A stretch of DNA of 42,268 nt from Saprospiraceae bacterium (GCA_020629965.1 JAHDCG010000007.1:47891-90158); one strand, 5' to 3'. Shown: positions 26,485-36,645, counted from the stretch's first letter. Made by a program: numbers and translations. Notes: generated from the letters alone by a model not told the origin.

Positions 26485-26582
26485 AGATTTAAATTCGAGC
26501 TTATTATTTATAACTAACTGTTTTTCAAACAAATAGTAAACCTTAAATTTCTTTTTTCTGAAAAACAAACCACCCTTTTCCC

Positions 26583-28016
26583 GTGCAAAAAAGTAAAATT
26601 ATTCACTATTTTTCCTTCCTCGATAAAAAAGAAGCGCAGTCTTTTCAAAACTTTGTGCACTCACCTTACTTCAATAAGCACGAAAATACGCGGCGATTTG
26701 TCGATTATTTATTGACCGCGAAAGCTAAAAAGTTGACTAAGGAAAAGGTCTTTGCGCACGTTTTTCCCGATAAAAAATTCGATGAACAACTGTTGAGTAA
26801 TTTGAGTTCTTACGCGTTGCGTTTGCTCAAAAAATTTTACGCACAGCAACATTTCGAGCAGTCGGAAACCGCCGTTGAGACCGCCGCACTCGACCGCATT
26901 TTACAGTCCGGACAAGAGCGATTATTCTCGTTGTACGCCGGTCGTTTGGAGAAAAAGTCAGGCAAAACCGAACGCAGAGACAGCCGGTATTATCTGCAAA
27001 AAAGCAAACTCGCGCTGCTGTTCGATGATTTTAATTTGCAATACGGCGACCGCAAAAACGCGAAAAATTTAGAGGCGGCGAACAGTCATTTCGACACATA
27101 TTTCATCGGAGAAAAGTTAAAAATGATGTGTCGCACGGCGGCGCGGCGGCAGGTCACAGGACAGGATTTTTCCTACACTTTCCGCTCGGAAATATTTGCT
27201 TATCTCGCCGAGCGCAAAGAAATTTACGCGCAAATACCGAGCGTTTGGATTTATTTTCTCATCTGTAAAATGCTCACCGAAGACATCGAAACGCATTATT
27301 TCGACCTCAAAAAGCGACTGCCGCAGACCGTCAAAAATTTTCAAAAAGAAGAAGGGCGTGACCTTTACACGCACTTGCTCAATTACTGTGTGCGGCGACT
27401 CAATCTCGGAAATTCCGCTTTTCGCAAAGAGGCTTTCGATATTTATCGGCAAATGTTGGCGCAGGGTCTGCTGTACCGCGACGGGATTTTGCCGCAGTGG
27501 GATTTTACGAATATGGTGAGTTTGGGCTGCGATTTGGCGGAATACGCCGCGACCCGCAATTTCATTTTTGCCGAAAAATCCAAACTCGCGGACGCGGAGC
27601 GCGAGAACACTTTTACCTACAATTTAGCCGCCTTTCACTACTCGCAAAAGGAGTACGCCGCCGCCGTAGAACTACTGCAAAAAGTAGAATTTACGGACGT
27701 CTATTATAATTTACTGAACCGCATTTTGACTCTGAAAATTCACTACGAACAAAGTAACGATAAGGCTTTGGACTATACTTCGGAGACGTTTCGTATCTTT
27801 TTGCTGCGCAATAAAAACATCACACAGAGTCGGCGCAAAAGCGGATTGAATTTGATACGATTTACGAAAAATTTGAGTCAGTTGAGAAGTGAAAAAGGGA
27901 TTGTCGGGCGGCGCATTTTTGAGGAAAAGGTGCGGGCGTTGCAGGAGAAAATTGAAGGGACGGAGGCGGTTTTGAATCGGGGGTGGTTGTTGGAGCGGAC
28001 GGGGGAAATGGGCTAA
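26583..28016 (+). CDS. Helical-repeat protein of unknown function (Bacteroidota family)
   Basis: 477 residues, all-helical and rich in Lys, Glu, Tyr and Leu; no signal peptide or membrane segment. The frame begins with GTG; there is no ATG until well inside the conserved N-terminus. The N-terminal ~100 residues (IHYFSFLDKKEAQSFQNFV, SPYFN, LLSNLSSYALRLLKKF) resemble the start of the protein at 40338 (LIKSLTKSEKRNFRLYV, FSNLKRHLYSQIMVSLEQ), and the rest reads as degenerate TPR-like hairpins (YNLAAFHYSQKEYAAAVELL). It is probably a cytoplasmic scaffold or regulator. I do not recognise a characterised family. Confidence 0.6.
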   Translation: MQKSKIIHYFSFLDKKEAQSFQNFVHSPYFNKHENTRRFVDYLLTAKAKKLTKEKVFAHVFPDKKFDEQLLSNLSSYALRLLKKFYAQQHFEQSETAVETAALDRILQSGQERLFSLYAGRLEKKSGKTERRDSRYYLQKSKLALLFDDFNLQYGDRKNAKNLEAANSHFDTYFIGEKLKMMCRTAARRQVTGQDFSYTFRSEIFAYLAERKEIYAQIPSVWIYFLICKMLTEDIETHYFDLKKRLPQTVKNFQKEEGRDLYTHLLNYCVRRLNLGNSAFRKEAFDIYRQMLAQGLLYRDGILPQWDFTNMVSLGCDLAEYAATRNFIFAEKSKLADAERENTFTYNLAAFHYSQKEYAAAVELLQKVEFTDVYYNLLNRILTLKIHYEQSNDKALDYTSETFRIFLLRNKNITQSRRKSGLNLIRFTKNLSQLRSEKGIVGRRIFEEKVRALQEKIEGTEAVLNRGWLLERTGEMG

Positions 28017-28128
28017 AAACTGAAAATTCAGCCGTTAATGAAAATCAATAAAAATAACACAAAGTGTAATTTTTTTACGGAAAATTATTTTAATATTCAA
28101 TTAGACAAGGCTAATTCAACAATTTTCC

Positions 28129-28136
28129 TACTTTTG
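28129..28136 (+). promoter_or_regulatory. Bacteroidota -7 element (TACTTTTG) of the RloA/RloB pair
   Basis: Exact TAnnTTTG match ending 17 nt before the ATG at 28154, which would give a very short leader. No clear -33. Confidence 0.5.
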
Positions 28137-28153
28137 TGTAAAAAACACACGGT

Positions 28154-29521
28154 ATGTTACTAAGACTAATGATGAAAAATTTCCTTTCCTTCGGTGAAGA
28201 AAAGGAATTTAATATGTTTCCTGCTTCAAGGCAGTCAAACTTAAAACATCACAAATATAAATTCGATACAGATGTGTTGAAATTAGCTGCGATTTATGGC
28301 GCGAATGCTGCAGGTAAATCTAACTTAGTGAAAGCACTTTCCTTTATAGAAGAATTCATCGACGGTAAGGTTACACCGGGAGATTTATATCGAAATAAAT
28401 ACAAGTTTTCAAAAAACGGTACTCCTGTAATTTTAGCTTTAGAATTTTTGCATAATTCAAAAGCATATATTTATGGTTTTGAAATTATTGGTAATAAAGT
28501 AATAACCGAAGAGTTATATATTTCAGGTTTAGGAAAAAAAGAAAACAAACTGATTTTTGAAAGAAAATCTACAAATGAAAACGAAACACGATTGACTTTT
28601 CTTGATGAACTTGAAAAAGATAAAGAAGGAAAGGTCTTAAAGAAAGTCCTAGAAAAAAATATAATAAAAAGCAATGTGTCTGCAATCGGGATACTCAACA
28701 ATTTAGAAAACCCACTCTTAGAAGATATAAAATTCATAATAGAATGGTTCAAAAAATGCCTTTCTGTTATTCTACCCGAGTCTAAGCCTGGTGCTCTTTC
28801 TCACTTTTTAGACAAAGACTCCTCTATGCAGGATTACGCGAACAATTTCATCAGTTCACTTGACGCAGGCATAAAAAATATTAAAATAGAAACAAAAACT
28901 CTAAAACAATACTTTGGAGAAAATGAACTTGAATTAATAAAAAAACTGAAAGACGACTTTGAAGAAACCCCGGAGCAAGTGAAAGTTTGGAGGAATCAAT
29001 CCTTGAAAAGTGATGAAATAGTAATGGTGAAGGAAGAAGGAAAAATAGTTGTCAAAAAAATTATCCTTGAACACAGCGGAAAAAATGAAAAAAATGTTGA
29101 TTTCCTGTTAGAGGAAGAGTCTGACGGAACTGCGCGTTTGATAGATTATATTCCTTTATTTCACAAAATAATTGATACGAATAAAGTATTCGTTGTTGAC
29201 GAAATAGAACGGAGTATTCATCCTCTACTCATTAGAGAACTTATAAGTAAGTTTTCCAAAGATGAAAACACCAAAGGACAATTGATATTTACAACACATG
29301 AGTCCCATTTGTTAGATCAAGAAATATTCAGGCAAGACGAAATATGGTTTGCGGAAAAAGATACATCAGGTTCTACAGACTTATATCCTTTAAGTGATTT
29401 TAAAGAGCATCACAGTAAAAATATTGAAAAAGGGTATTTAAACGGTCGGTACGGCGGAATTCCGTTTTTGGCTAATTTAAAAGAACTTAATTGGAATAAT
29501 CATGCCGTTACTGAACATTAG
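28154..29521 (+). CDS. RloA/AbiLi-like AAA ATPase (defence module)
   Basis: 455 residues of the AAA15/OLD-like ABC-ATPase class found in abortive-infection systems. N-terminal LRLMMKNFLSFGEEKEF is the usual beta-hairpin, Walker A is GANAAGKS (49-56), Walker B is about 344-352 (VFVVDEIERSIHP), and the following TTHESHLLD holds the switch histidine. In related systems (AbiL, RloAB, PARIS) the ATPase senses infection and partners with a TOPRIM-type effector. The next gene, which overlaps by 20 nt, encodes such a partner. Base composition is clearly more AT-rich than the neighbours (many AAA, AAT and ATA codons), which indicates acquisition by transfer. No restriction-modification genes are present. 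Confidence 0.8.
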   Translation: MLLRLMMKNFLSFGEEKEFNMFPASRQSNLKHHKYKFDTDVLKLAAIYGANAAGKSNLVKALSFIEEFIDGKVTPGDLYRNKYKFSKNGTPVILALEFLHNSKAYIYGFEIIGNKVITEELYISGLGKKENKLIFERKSTNENETRLTFLDELEKDKEGKVLKKVLEKNIIKSNVSAIGILNNLENPLLEDIKFIIEWFKKCLSVILPESKPGALSHFLDKDSSMQDYANNFISSLDAGIKNIKIETKTLKQYFGENELELIKKLKDDFEETPEQVKVWRNQSLKSDEIVMVKEEGKIVVKKIILEHSGKNEKNVDFLLEEESDGTARLIDYIPLFHKIIDTNKVFVVDEIERSIHPLLIRELISKFSKDENTKGQLIFTTHESHLLDQEIFRQDEIWFAEKDTSGSTDLYPLSDFKEHHSKNIEKGYLNGRYGGIPFLANLKELNWNNHAVTEH

Positions 29522-30119
29522 CAATTATAAAAAAGAAGAGCCGTGGCGTGATGCGACTCTACTGATAATCGTCTGTGAAGGCAGTGACAAAGAGCCGTAT
29601 TATTTTAATTTTTTCAACGGACTGACCAAGAAAATCAGGCTCATTGCCGTGCCGAGCAAAAGCGGTAAGAGTGCGCCGACTCATCTAATTCTAAATGCAG
29701 AAGACGAACTCAAAAAACATAAATCGCACGGCACGTGTGAACTTTGGTTTGTCATCGATGTCGATAAGTGGCTACAACACAAACACATTTATACTTTACA
29801 AAACAAGTGCAAAGAGAAGGATTGGAAGACAGTAATTTCTAATCCTTGCTTTGAAGTGTGGCTGAACAATCATTTTTCAAATGAGCAGCCCTTACAACAG
29901 AGTGACAAGTGCAAATCTTAGAAATCTCATGTACATACAAAACATGGCGGCTTTGACTCGACGCGACACCCGACTTTACTGCTGACAGCTATCGACATCA
30001 GTAAGAAAGGCTTTACTAGCACAGGTTTTATTCCCGATGTCGGATGCACACAAGTTTTTGAGTTGGGAGAACGCATCTATGAACTTGCCGGAAAATTGTT
30101 GGAAAAATATCATCGTTGA
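29502..30119 (+). pseudogene. RloB/AbiLii-like TOPRIM protein interrupted by an in-frame TAG
   Basis: The frame opens at ATG 29502 and stops at TAG 29919-29921 after 139 residues, but continues in the same frame for another 65 codons to TGA 30117-30119. The total of about 204 residues is the usual RloB length. The part before the TAG has the TOPRIM-like IVCEGSDKEPYYF (E26), ELWFVIDVDKW (D86, D88) and NPCFEVWLNNHF. The part after it (KHGGFDSTRHPTLLLTAI and a helical end, LAGKLLEKYH) still reads like protein. Thus a single nonsense change, a sequencing error, or readthrough. The truncated product keeps the TOPRIM core and might be active. GC is higher than in the ATPase gene. Confidence 0.7.
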
Positions 30120-30135
30120 ATGCACGGTTTTTCCA

Positions 30136-30167
30136 CAAAAAAACCTCCGACTCTCTCAAGCCGAAGG
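30136..30167 (-). terminator. Terminator of gltD
   Basis: 8-bp stem CCTTCGGC / GTCGGAGG with two G-T pairs, followed by TTTTTTT on the minus strand, 35 nt after the gltD stop codon. It lies just past the end of the rloB frame on the other strand. Confidence 0.75.
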
Positions 30168-30201
30168 CAGTAATTTATCAAAATAAACAAAACGATTTCT
30201 T

Positions 30202-31668
30202 TCAGACGGCAAACAGACCCGCCTCTTTTTCTTCTATCGCCTTCTCCCTTCCCGTCAAATATTTATCAACCGCAGCGGCGGCTTCCCGACCTTCGGCAAT
30301 AGCCCACACGACGAGCGACTGACCGCGTCGCATGTCACCGGCGGCAAAAATTTTCGGGTTGGAGGTTTGGTAGTTATCAGCGTTGACGTTGCCACGTTTA
30401 TCGAGGTGTACGCCTAAGTTTTCGAGCATACCTTTGTGCTGTGGGTGCAGAAAACCGATAGCTAAAAAAGCGGCTTCGCAGGGAATTTCGCGCTCCGTAC
30501 CCGGTACTTCCGTGAAGCCGGGCTTGCCCGTTGCGGGGTTGATTTTCCATTCTAAATCGACTAATTGCACGGCTTTCAAATTACCGTTTTCGTCGCCGAT
30601 AAAAGCCTTGGTCAGTATCGCCCATTCGCGCTCGCAGCCCTCTTCGTGACTCGTGGAGGTGCGCATTTGCATCGGCCACAGCGGCCACGGCGTAGAGGCA
30701 TCGCGCTCGGCGGGCGGGCGGGTCATCAACTCGATTTGCGTGACGGATTTTGCCCTTTGCCGATTGGCGGTGCCGACACAATCGGAGCCGGTATCTCCCC
30801 CGCCGATGACGACAACATTTTTATCTTTTGCGGAAATCACGACTTCATTTTGCATTCCGGCGGCTACGTTTCGGTTGCTTTCTTCTAAAAAATTCATAGC
30901 AAAATGAACGCCGTTTAACTCACGCCCCGGCACCGGCAAATCGCGCGGCACAGTCGAGCCGCCGCACAAAATAATCGCGTCGAAATCTTGCAGCAATTCG
31001 CTTTCAGGCACGTTACCGCCGACCTCGGCGTTGGTACGAAACTCAATGCCCGACGCCTCCATGACCGCCAAACGTCGGTCGATAACCCGTTTTTCTAATT
31101 TAAAATCCGGAATACCGTAGCGCAGCAATCCGCCGACTCGGTCTTTACGCTCAAATACGGTGACGCGGTGTCCCGCCTTATTTAACTGCGCCGCCGCCGC
31201 CAATCCCGCCGGTCCGCTGCCGACTACGGCGACTTTTTGACCGGTATCGGGGGCGGTTTTATCGGAGCGCACCCAACCGTTTTCAAAGGCTTTTTCAATA
31301 ATATTTTTCTCGATATTCTCAATGGTCACAGGGTCTTTGCGCAAGCCCAAAACACAGGCCGCCTCGCAGGGTGCCGGACATATTCTGCCCGTGAACTCGG
31401 GAAAGTTATTGGTCGTTGACAATATCTCATAAGCGGTCTGCCAATCTTCTTTATATACCGCGTCGTTGAAGTCGGGAATGATATTGCCCAAAGGACAGCC
31501 GGAATGACAAAACGGAATGCCGCAGTCCATGCACCGCGCGGCCTGCTCGTTGATTTTTTGCTCGGCTAAAGGGATGTAGAGTTCGCGGTAGTCGGCGGTG
31601 CGCTCGGTGACGCTGCGTGTTTGAGGGAGAGTGCGGTTGTATTTTAAGAAGCCTTTTGGATTGCCCAT
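30202..31668 (-). CDS. gltD: Glutamate synthase (NADPH) small subunit
   Basis: 488 residues. It passes electrons from NADPH via FAD and Fe-S clusters to the large subunit, which makes two glutamates from glutamine and 2-oxoglutarate. N-terminal Fe-S cysteines are C46, C49, C54, C58 (CMDCGIPFCHSGCPLGN) and C97, C101, C105 (CPAPCEAAC). The FAD-binding loop is VAVVGSGPAGLAAA (146-159) and the NADPH loop is VVVIGGGDTGSD (near 290). It follows gltB on the same strand with a 153-nt gap that contains a copy of the mosaic palindromic repeat. Length is normal. Confidence 0.95.
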   Translation of the reverse strand: MGNPKGFLKYNRTLPQTRSVTERTADYRELYIPLAEQKINEQAARCMDCGIPFCHSGCPLGNIIPDFNDAVYKEDWQTAYEILSTTNNFPEFTGRICPAPCEAACVLGLRKDPVTIENIEKNIIEKAFENGWVRSDKTAPDTGQKVAVVGSGPAGLAAAAQLNKAGHRVTVFERKDRVGGLLRYGIPDFKLEKRVIDRRLAVMEASGIEFRTNAEVGGNVPESELLQDFDAIILCGGSTVPRDLPVPGRELNGVHFAMNFLEESNRNVAAGMQNEVVISAKDKNVVVIGGGDTGSDCVGTANRQRAKSVTQIELMTRPPAERDASTPWPLWPMQMRTSTSHEEGCEREWAILTKAFIGDENGNLKAVQLVDLEWKINPATGKPGFTEVPGTEREIPCEAAFLAIGFLHPQHKGMLENLGVHLDKRGNVNADNYQTSNPKIFAAGDMRRGQSLVVWAIAEGREAAAAVDKYLTGREKAIEEKEAGLFAV

Positions 31669-31684
31669 GATGATGATTTTGACT

Positions 31685-31797
31685 ATATTTTTTTGAACCT
31701 GATGATTATGATTTTTATGAGAGGTTATGATTCTGATTTTACTTCGTAAAATCTGTGTGACTTTGCCTTTTACGCTGATTATTTATGATTTTTTATG
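31685..31797. repeat. Mosaic palindromic repeat between gltB and gltD (core 31736-31752)
   Basis: Core ATTTTACTTCGTAAAAT flanked by ttatgatt and tgtgtgacttt, as in the other copies. It has no GC hairpin module. It fills nearly the whole intercistronic gap of the glt operon. Confidence 0.8.
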
Positions 31798-31821
31798 AAT
31801 TACGCTGACTCTCGTCTCGCT

Positions 31822-34800
31822 TTACACAGAAATTTCTCCGCGTCTCTGCGCCCCTTGCCCCTCAGAGTCCGCATTCAACCTACTCTCCAATACCCGCTTA
31901 TACTCCACAGGCATCACCTTCACAAAGTGTTTGCTCATTTGCTCCCAATTATTCAAAATGCGGAGGGCGCGCATGGAAGATGTGTGCATGAAAAAATTGC
32001 GGAGAAGGTCGCGGATAACCTGTAAATCCGCGGCGGTCGGTACTTCGGGGAGGACGGTTTCGGGGTTGATTTGGCTTAATGCTTTCGGCGACGGATTGAA
32101 GAGGAAAGCCTCGCCGCCGCTCATGCCCGCCGCAAAGTTTTTGCCCGTGTTGCCGAGAATGAGGACTTTGCCGCCGGTCATGTACTCGCAGCCGTTGTCG
32201 CCGATGCCCTCGACGACCGCGGTTGCGCCCGAGTTGCGCACGGCAAATCTTTCGCCCGCCATGCCTTTGATATAGACTTCACCGGAAGTTGCGCCGTAGA
32301 GGGCGACGTTGCCGACGATGATGTTTTTTTCCGCCGCGAAGTTTGCGTGGCGGTCGGGTACCAAGATGAGTTTGCCGCCGCTGAGTCCTTTGCCGAAGTA
32401 GTCGTTGGCTTCGCCTTCCAAAGTAAATTTAATACCTTTTGCGCCGAATGCACCGAAACTTTGCCCGGCGGAACCGCGAAAGCGAAAGGAAATCGCATCG
32501 GCTTTCAAACCCGCGCTGCCGTACTTTTTAGCGATTTTTGAAGATAACATCGTACCCAAAGCGCGGTCGGTGGTTTTGACGGGAAAAACGCTGTTGATGT
32601 CGATGTTTTCTTCTAATGCCAAGCGCGCGTAGCGAATGAGTTTTTGGTCTAAAACCTCATCCAAACCGTGGTCTTGAGCTTTGCTTTTGTAAAAGGTTTG
32701 CTCGACTGCGACGGGGGCGCGGAAAAGGACTTTACTCAAATCGACGGTGTTTGCTTTCCAATGTTTTGCCCCGGTTTTTTGCTTTAAATATTGTGTTTGT
32801 CCGACCAATTCGTTGACGGTGCGGACGCCGAGTTCCGCCATAATTTCGCGCAGGTCTTGCGCTAAAAAAGTGAAATAATTGATGAGGTGTTCGACCTTAC
32901 CTTTAAATTCTTTGCGCAGATTTTCATCTTGCGTAGCGATGCCGACGGGGCAGGTATTCAGATGACATTTGCGCATCAAAATACAGCCTTCGACGACTAA
33001 GGCGGCGGTAGCAATGCCCCATTCTTCCGCACCCAAAATCGAGGCAATCGCCATGTCGCGCCCCGTGCGAATTTGTCCGTCGGTCTGCAAAGTGACGCGG
33101 TCGCGCAGGCCGTTTTTGAGCAGCGTTTGGTGCGTTTCCGCCAAGCCCAACTCCCACGGAATGCCCGCGTGGCGAATGGAACTGAGCGGCGAGGCACCCG
33201 TACCGCCGTCGTAGCCGGAAATCAGAATGTGGTCAGCGTGTCCTTTTGTGACGCCCGAGGCGATGATGCCGACGCCCGCTTTCGACACCAATTTTACACT
33301 AATGCGCGCGTCTTCATTAGCATTTTTCAAGTCATAAATTAACTGCGCCAAATCCTCAATCGAGTAAATATCGTGGTGTGGCGGCGGCGAAATCAGACCG
33401 ACACCCGGCGTGCTGTGCCGGACCCGCGCTATCCACGGATTGACTTTGTGACCGGGCAAATGACCACCCTCGCCCGGTTTTGCGCCCTGTGCGATTTTGA
33501 TTTGAATTTCGTCGGCGTTGTTCAAATAATTTATCGTCACACCGAAACGCCCCGAAGCCACCTGTTTTATCGCCGAACGCTCCCAATCGCCGTTTTCCTT
33601 TTTCGCAAAACGCACCTCGTCCTCGCCGCCCTCGCCGCTGTTGGATTTTCCGCCGATGCGGTTCATTGCAATCGCCAAAGCGGTGTGCGCTTCGTGGGAA
33701 ATCGAGCCGAAAGACATCGCGCCCGTAGCAAAGCGTTTGAAAATTTTTTCGACGGGTTCGACCTCCGTGAGCGGTATCGGATTTTTATTTGTGAAAGCAA
33801 AAAGCGACCGCAGCGTGCAGGCTTTTTCTTCTTGTTTATCAATCGCGGCGGCAAATTTTCGGTAAGTCTTATAGTCGCCGCGACTCGTCGCCTGCTGCAG
33901 CAGATGCACCGTGGTCGGGTTAAAAAGGTGGTATTCTCCGCGTCGCTTCCATTGGTACGCACCGACATCGGCGAGCATTTCTACGTTGGGGGTGATGAAG
34001 GCGGCGTTGTGTTTGACTTCGGCTTCGCGCTGCAAATCCGAAAATTTCATGCCGCCGATGCGACTGACAGTATCGGTAAAACAGAGGTCGATGACTTCCT
34101 GCGACAGTCCGAGTGCTTCAAAAGTTTGTGCGCCTTTGTAAGATTGAATGGTGGAAATGCCGAGCTTGGACATGATTTTCAACAGTCCTTTTTCCATTGC
34201 CGTCAGCAAGATTTTTTCGGCATTATTTTTCTTTTCCTGCGGGGCGATATTTTTGATGACTTCAATCGCCAAATAAGGATGCACGGCATCCGCGCCGTAG
34301 CTGAACAGCAGGGCGCAGTGATGCGTCTCCGTGATGTCCGCACCGACCGTGATGAGCGAAACGGGGCGGCGTAAACCCTTGCGCAGCAAATGATGATGTA
34401 CGGCGCCGGTCGCCAACAAACTCGGAATTGCCACGTGGTCGGCATCCGTTTTTTTGTCGGAAATGAAAAGCAAAACCGTTCCGTTGCGCACAGATTTTTC
34501 GGCGGCGGCACAGAGGTTTTCTATACCCTTTTGGAGAGCAAATCTATCATCGCCCGTTGGAAAGACAGCAGAAATTTCCTGAGTTTTAAATCGTTCGAGT
34601 GCATGGTATTTTAGTTTTAGAAAATTTTCGGTATCGAGTAAAGGGGAGTTAATTCTGATTTTTTCGGCATCGTCGGCACCGCTGCCTACAACGCGGGCAT
34701 AGCCGCCGAGGTAGGTCTGCAAAGTCATGAAAAACTTTTCGCGCAGCGGGTCGATAGCAGGATTGGTGACTTGGGCAAATTGCTGTTTAAAATAATTGGC

Positions 34801-36339
34801 GGGGTGCTGCGCAATGCGGGACAAAACCGCCAACGGAATGTCCGTCCCCATGGAACCGATCGGCTCTTTTTTTGTGTGCAAAACCGCGCGCAGCACCATG
34901 TTCTCGTCCTCTTTGGTCATCCCGGCGGCGAGTTGTCTTTGCAGCAGCGGTATCGAATTTAAGAGGTCGGCGGGACGCGCATTGTTCGGCGGTAAGTCGG
35001 ACAAATTTTTACGTTTTGCGTCCAACCATTTGCCGTATTCGCGGCGGTTGCAGATGATGCGTTTCAGTTCTTCGTCGCCGACAATGCGGTGCTCGTCGAG
35101 GTCGGCAATGAGGATTTTTCCGGGTTGCAATCTGCCTTTGTAAACAATTTTGTCGGCGGGCACTTCGAGGCAACCGGCTTCGCTGCCGAGTATCAGGCGG
35201 TTATCGTCGGTGACGATGTAGCGCGAGGGGCGCAGACCGTTGCGGTCTAAAGTCGCACCGACCAAAGTGCCGTCGGTAAAACAGAGCGAGGCGGGACCGT
35301 CCCACGGCTCGATGAGGTGCTCGTGAAATTCGTAAAAATCTTTTTTGTACTGCTCGACGCGGGGGTCGTTTTGCCAGGCCTCGGGTATCATCATCATGAG
35401 GGCGTGCGGCATGGTACGACCGTTTTTTACCAGGTATTCCAATACTGCATCAAAGCTGCCGCTGTCGGAGTGGTGCGGCTCGCAAATCGGCATAATTTCC
35501 TGCAACTGCGCAGGCGTAAAAACCTTGGAAGTCATGTCGGCTTCGCGGGCTTTCCACCATTGGGTGTTGCCTTTGACGGTGTTGATTTCGCCGTTGTGCG
35601 CGATGCAACGGAAAGGCTGCGCCAATCGCCACTTGGGGACGGTATTGGTGGAAAAACGGGAATGACACAATGCGATGGCGGACTTGAACAGCGGGTCGGA
35701 TAAATCGGGAAAATAGTCGCGGACTTGGGTGGCGGTGAGTTGCCCTTTATAGACCATGGTACGCGCGGAAAGGGAGGCAAAATAGAAGTCTTCGGCGTAG
35801 GCTTCATCGGCTTTACCGACGGCTTTAGAGATGACGCTACGGAGGTAATACAGGCGGGTGTCGAGTTCTTTGTAGCGGGCGTTGTCGTTGGCTTTGACAA
35901 AGATTTGTACCATGCGCGGCTCGGTACTGCGGGAGGTTTTGCCGAGAATTTCGGAATTGACGGGAACGGGTCGAAAGCCTAAAACGGTGAAGTCGTTTTT
36001 CGTAAATTTTTCGGTCAAAATATCCAAACAGCGACGGCTTTGGATTTCGTTTTGCGGGAGGAAAACCATGCCTGCGCCGTAGTCTAAATAGTCGGGCAGT
36101 TGCACGTTTTGCTTTGCCATTTCGGCGGACAGAAAAGCGTGGGGAATTTGGAGTAATACGCCCGCTCCGTCGCCGCTGTCGGGTTCGCAGCCGCAGGCGC
36201 CTCGGTGTTCCATGCGCTCCAAAACGGTGAGTGCGTCGCTGACGATGCTGTGGGATTTGGTGCCGTTGAGGTCGGCAAGGAGGCCGATGCCGCAGGCGTC
36301 TGATTCGTATTGGGGGGTGTAGAGGCTTTGCTTTTCCAT
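31822..36339 (-). CDS. gltB: Glutamate synthase large subunit
   Basis: 1505 residues, the normal length. The N-terminal glutaminase domain begins after a 15-residue propeptide; the predicted nucleophile is C16 (SDACGIGLLADLNG). The central and FMN-binding synthase domains carry GGKSNSGEGGEDEVRF and SGYDGGTGASPL. The 3Fe-4S cysteines are in CHLNTCPVGIATQ (about 1123-1135). The C-terminal GXGXG helix domain has repeated GG/GxxxG turns (YMTGGKVLILGNTGKNFAAG). It catalyses ammonia release from glutamine and its transfer through a tunnel to 2-oxoglutarate. It sits upstream of gltD in one operon and downstream of the porin/amt/glnK genes on the same strand. The 550-nt spacer before it holds two palindromic repeats and no obvious promoter. 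Confidence 0.95.
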   Translation of the reverse strand: MEKQSLYTPQYESDACGIGLLADLNGTKSHSIVSDALTVLERMEHRGACGCEPDSGDGAGVLLQIPHAFLSAEMAKQNVQLPDYLDYGAGMVFLPQNEIQSRRCLDILTEKFTKNDFTVLGFRPVPVNSEILGKTSRSTEPRMVQIFVKANDNARYKELDTRLYYLRSVISKAVGKADEAYAEDFYFASLSARTMVYKGQLTATQVRDYFPDLSDPLFKSAIALCHSRFSTNTVPKWRLAQPFRCIAHNGEINTVKGNTQWWKAREADMTSKVFTPAQLQEIMPICEPHHSDSGSFDAVLEYLVKNGRTMPHALMMMIPEAWQNDPRVEQYKKDFYEFHEHLIEPWDGPASLCFTDGTLVGATLDRNGLRPSRYIVTDDNRLILGSEAGCLEVPADKIVYKGRLQPGKILIADLDEHRIVGDEELKRIICNRREYGKWLDAKRKNLSDLPPNNARPADLLNSIPLLQRQLAAGMTKEDENMVLRAVLHTKKEPIGSMGTDIPLAVLSRIAQHPANYFKQQFAQVTNPAIDPLREKFFMTLQTYLGGYARVVGSGADDAEKIRINSPLLDTENFLKLKYHALERFKTQEISAVFPTGDDRFALQKGIENLCAAAEKSVRNGTVLLFISDKKTDADHVAIPSLLATGAVHHHLLRKGLRRPVSLITVGADITETHHCALLFSYGADAVHPYLAIEVIKNIAPQEKKNNAEKILLTAMEKGLLKIMSKLGISTIQSYKGAQTFEALGLSQEVIDLCFTDTVSRIGGMKFSDLQREAEVKHNAAFITPNVEMLADVGAYQWKRRGEYHLFNPTTVHLLQQATSRGDYKTYRKFAAAIDKQEEKACTLRSLFAFTNKNPIPLTEVEPVEKIFKRFATGAMSFGSISHEAHTALAIAMNRIGGKSNSGEGGEDEVRFAKKENGDWERSAIKQVASGRFGVTINYLNNADEIQIKIAQGAKPGEGGHLPGHKVNPWIARVRHSTPGVGLISPPPHHDIYSIEDLAQLIYDLKNANEDARISVKLVSKAGVGIIASGVTKGHADHILISGYDGGTGASPLSSIRHAGIPWELGLAETHQTLLKNGLRDRVTLQTDGQIRTGRDMAIASILGAEEWGIATAALVVEGCILMRKCHLNTCPVGIATQDENLRKEFKGKVEHLINYFTFLAQDLREIMAELGVRTVNELVGQTQYLKQKTGAKHWKANTVDLSKVLFRAPVAVEQTFYKSKAQDHGLDEVLDQKLIRYARLALEENIDINSVFPVKTTDRALGTMLSSKIAKKYGSAGLKADAISFRFRGSAGQSFGAFGAKGIKFTLEGEANDYFGKGLSGGKLILVPDRHANFAAEKNIIVGNVALYGATSGEVYIKGMAGERFAVRNSGATAVVEGIGDNGCEYMTGGKVLILGNTGKNFAAGMSGGEAFLFNPSPKALSQINPETVLPEVPTAADLQVIRDLLRNFFMHTSSMRALRILNNWEQMSKHFVKVMPVEYKRVLESRLNADSEGQGAQRRGEISV

Positions 36340-36378
36340 TGTTTGAGTGTGGTTTTATTTTTGACGCTGATTGCTTGT

Positions 36379-36515
36379 GTGATTTTTTTTGAACCTGATT
36401 TTTATGAGTTTTATGATAGGTTATGATTTTGATTTTACTTCGTAAAATTGTGTGACTTGGCTTTTTTACACTGATTTTTATGATTTTTTAAGATTTACGC
36501 TGTTTGTTGTTATGA
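36379..36515. repeat. Mosaic palindromic repeat, core 36432-36448
   Basis: Core ATTTTACTTCGTAAAAT with flanking gaacctgatttttatga, ggttatgatt and tgtgacttggctttttt. Same orientation as the copies at 11304, 31685, 36646 and 41868. Confidence 0.8.
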
Positions 36516-36645
36516 TTTTTTGATTTCCGCTAATTTCTTTTGAGAGTACCAAATAATCCGAGATTTACCGCGAACTCAAGCCCGGAGAAAGTTCCCCCGC
36601 TCCGGGGGTTAGGGGGCTGAAGACGTTGATTTTGCACGTGTGACT

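Noticed and set aside
29922-30119. Frameshift in rloB
   Set aside because: The downstream part is in the same frame as the upstream part (615 nt from ATG to final TGA); a single TAG, not a shift, separates them.
33373-34374. Plus-strand ORF of 333 codons opposite gltB
   Set aside because: Antisense shadow of the FMN-binding part of gltB; Arg/Phe-rich with no recognisable motif.
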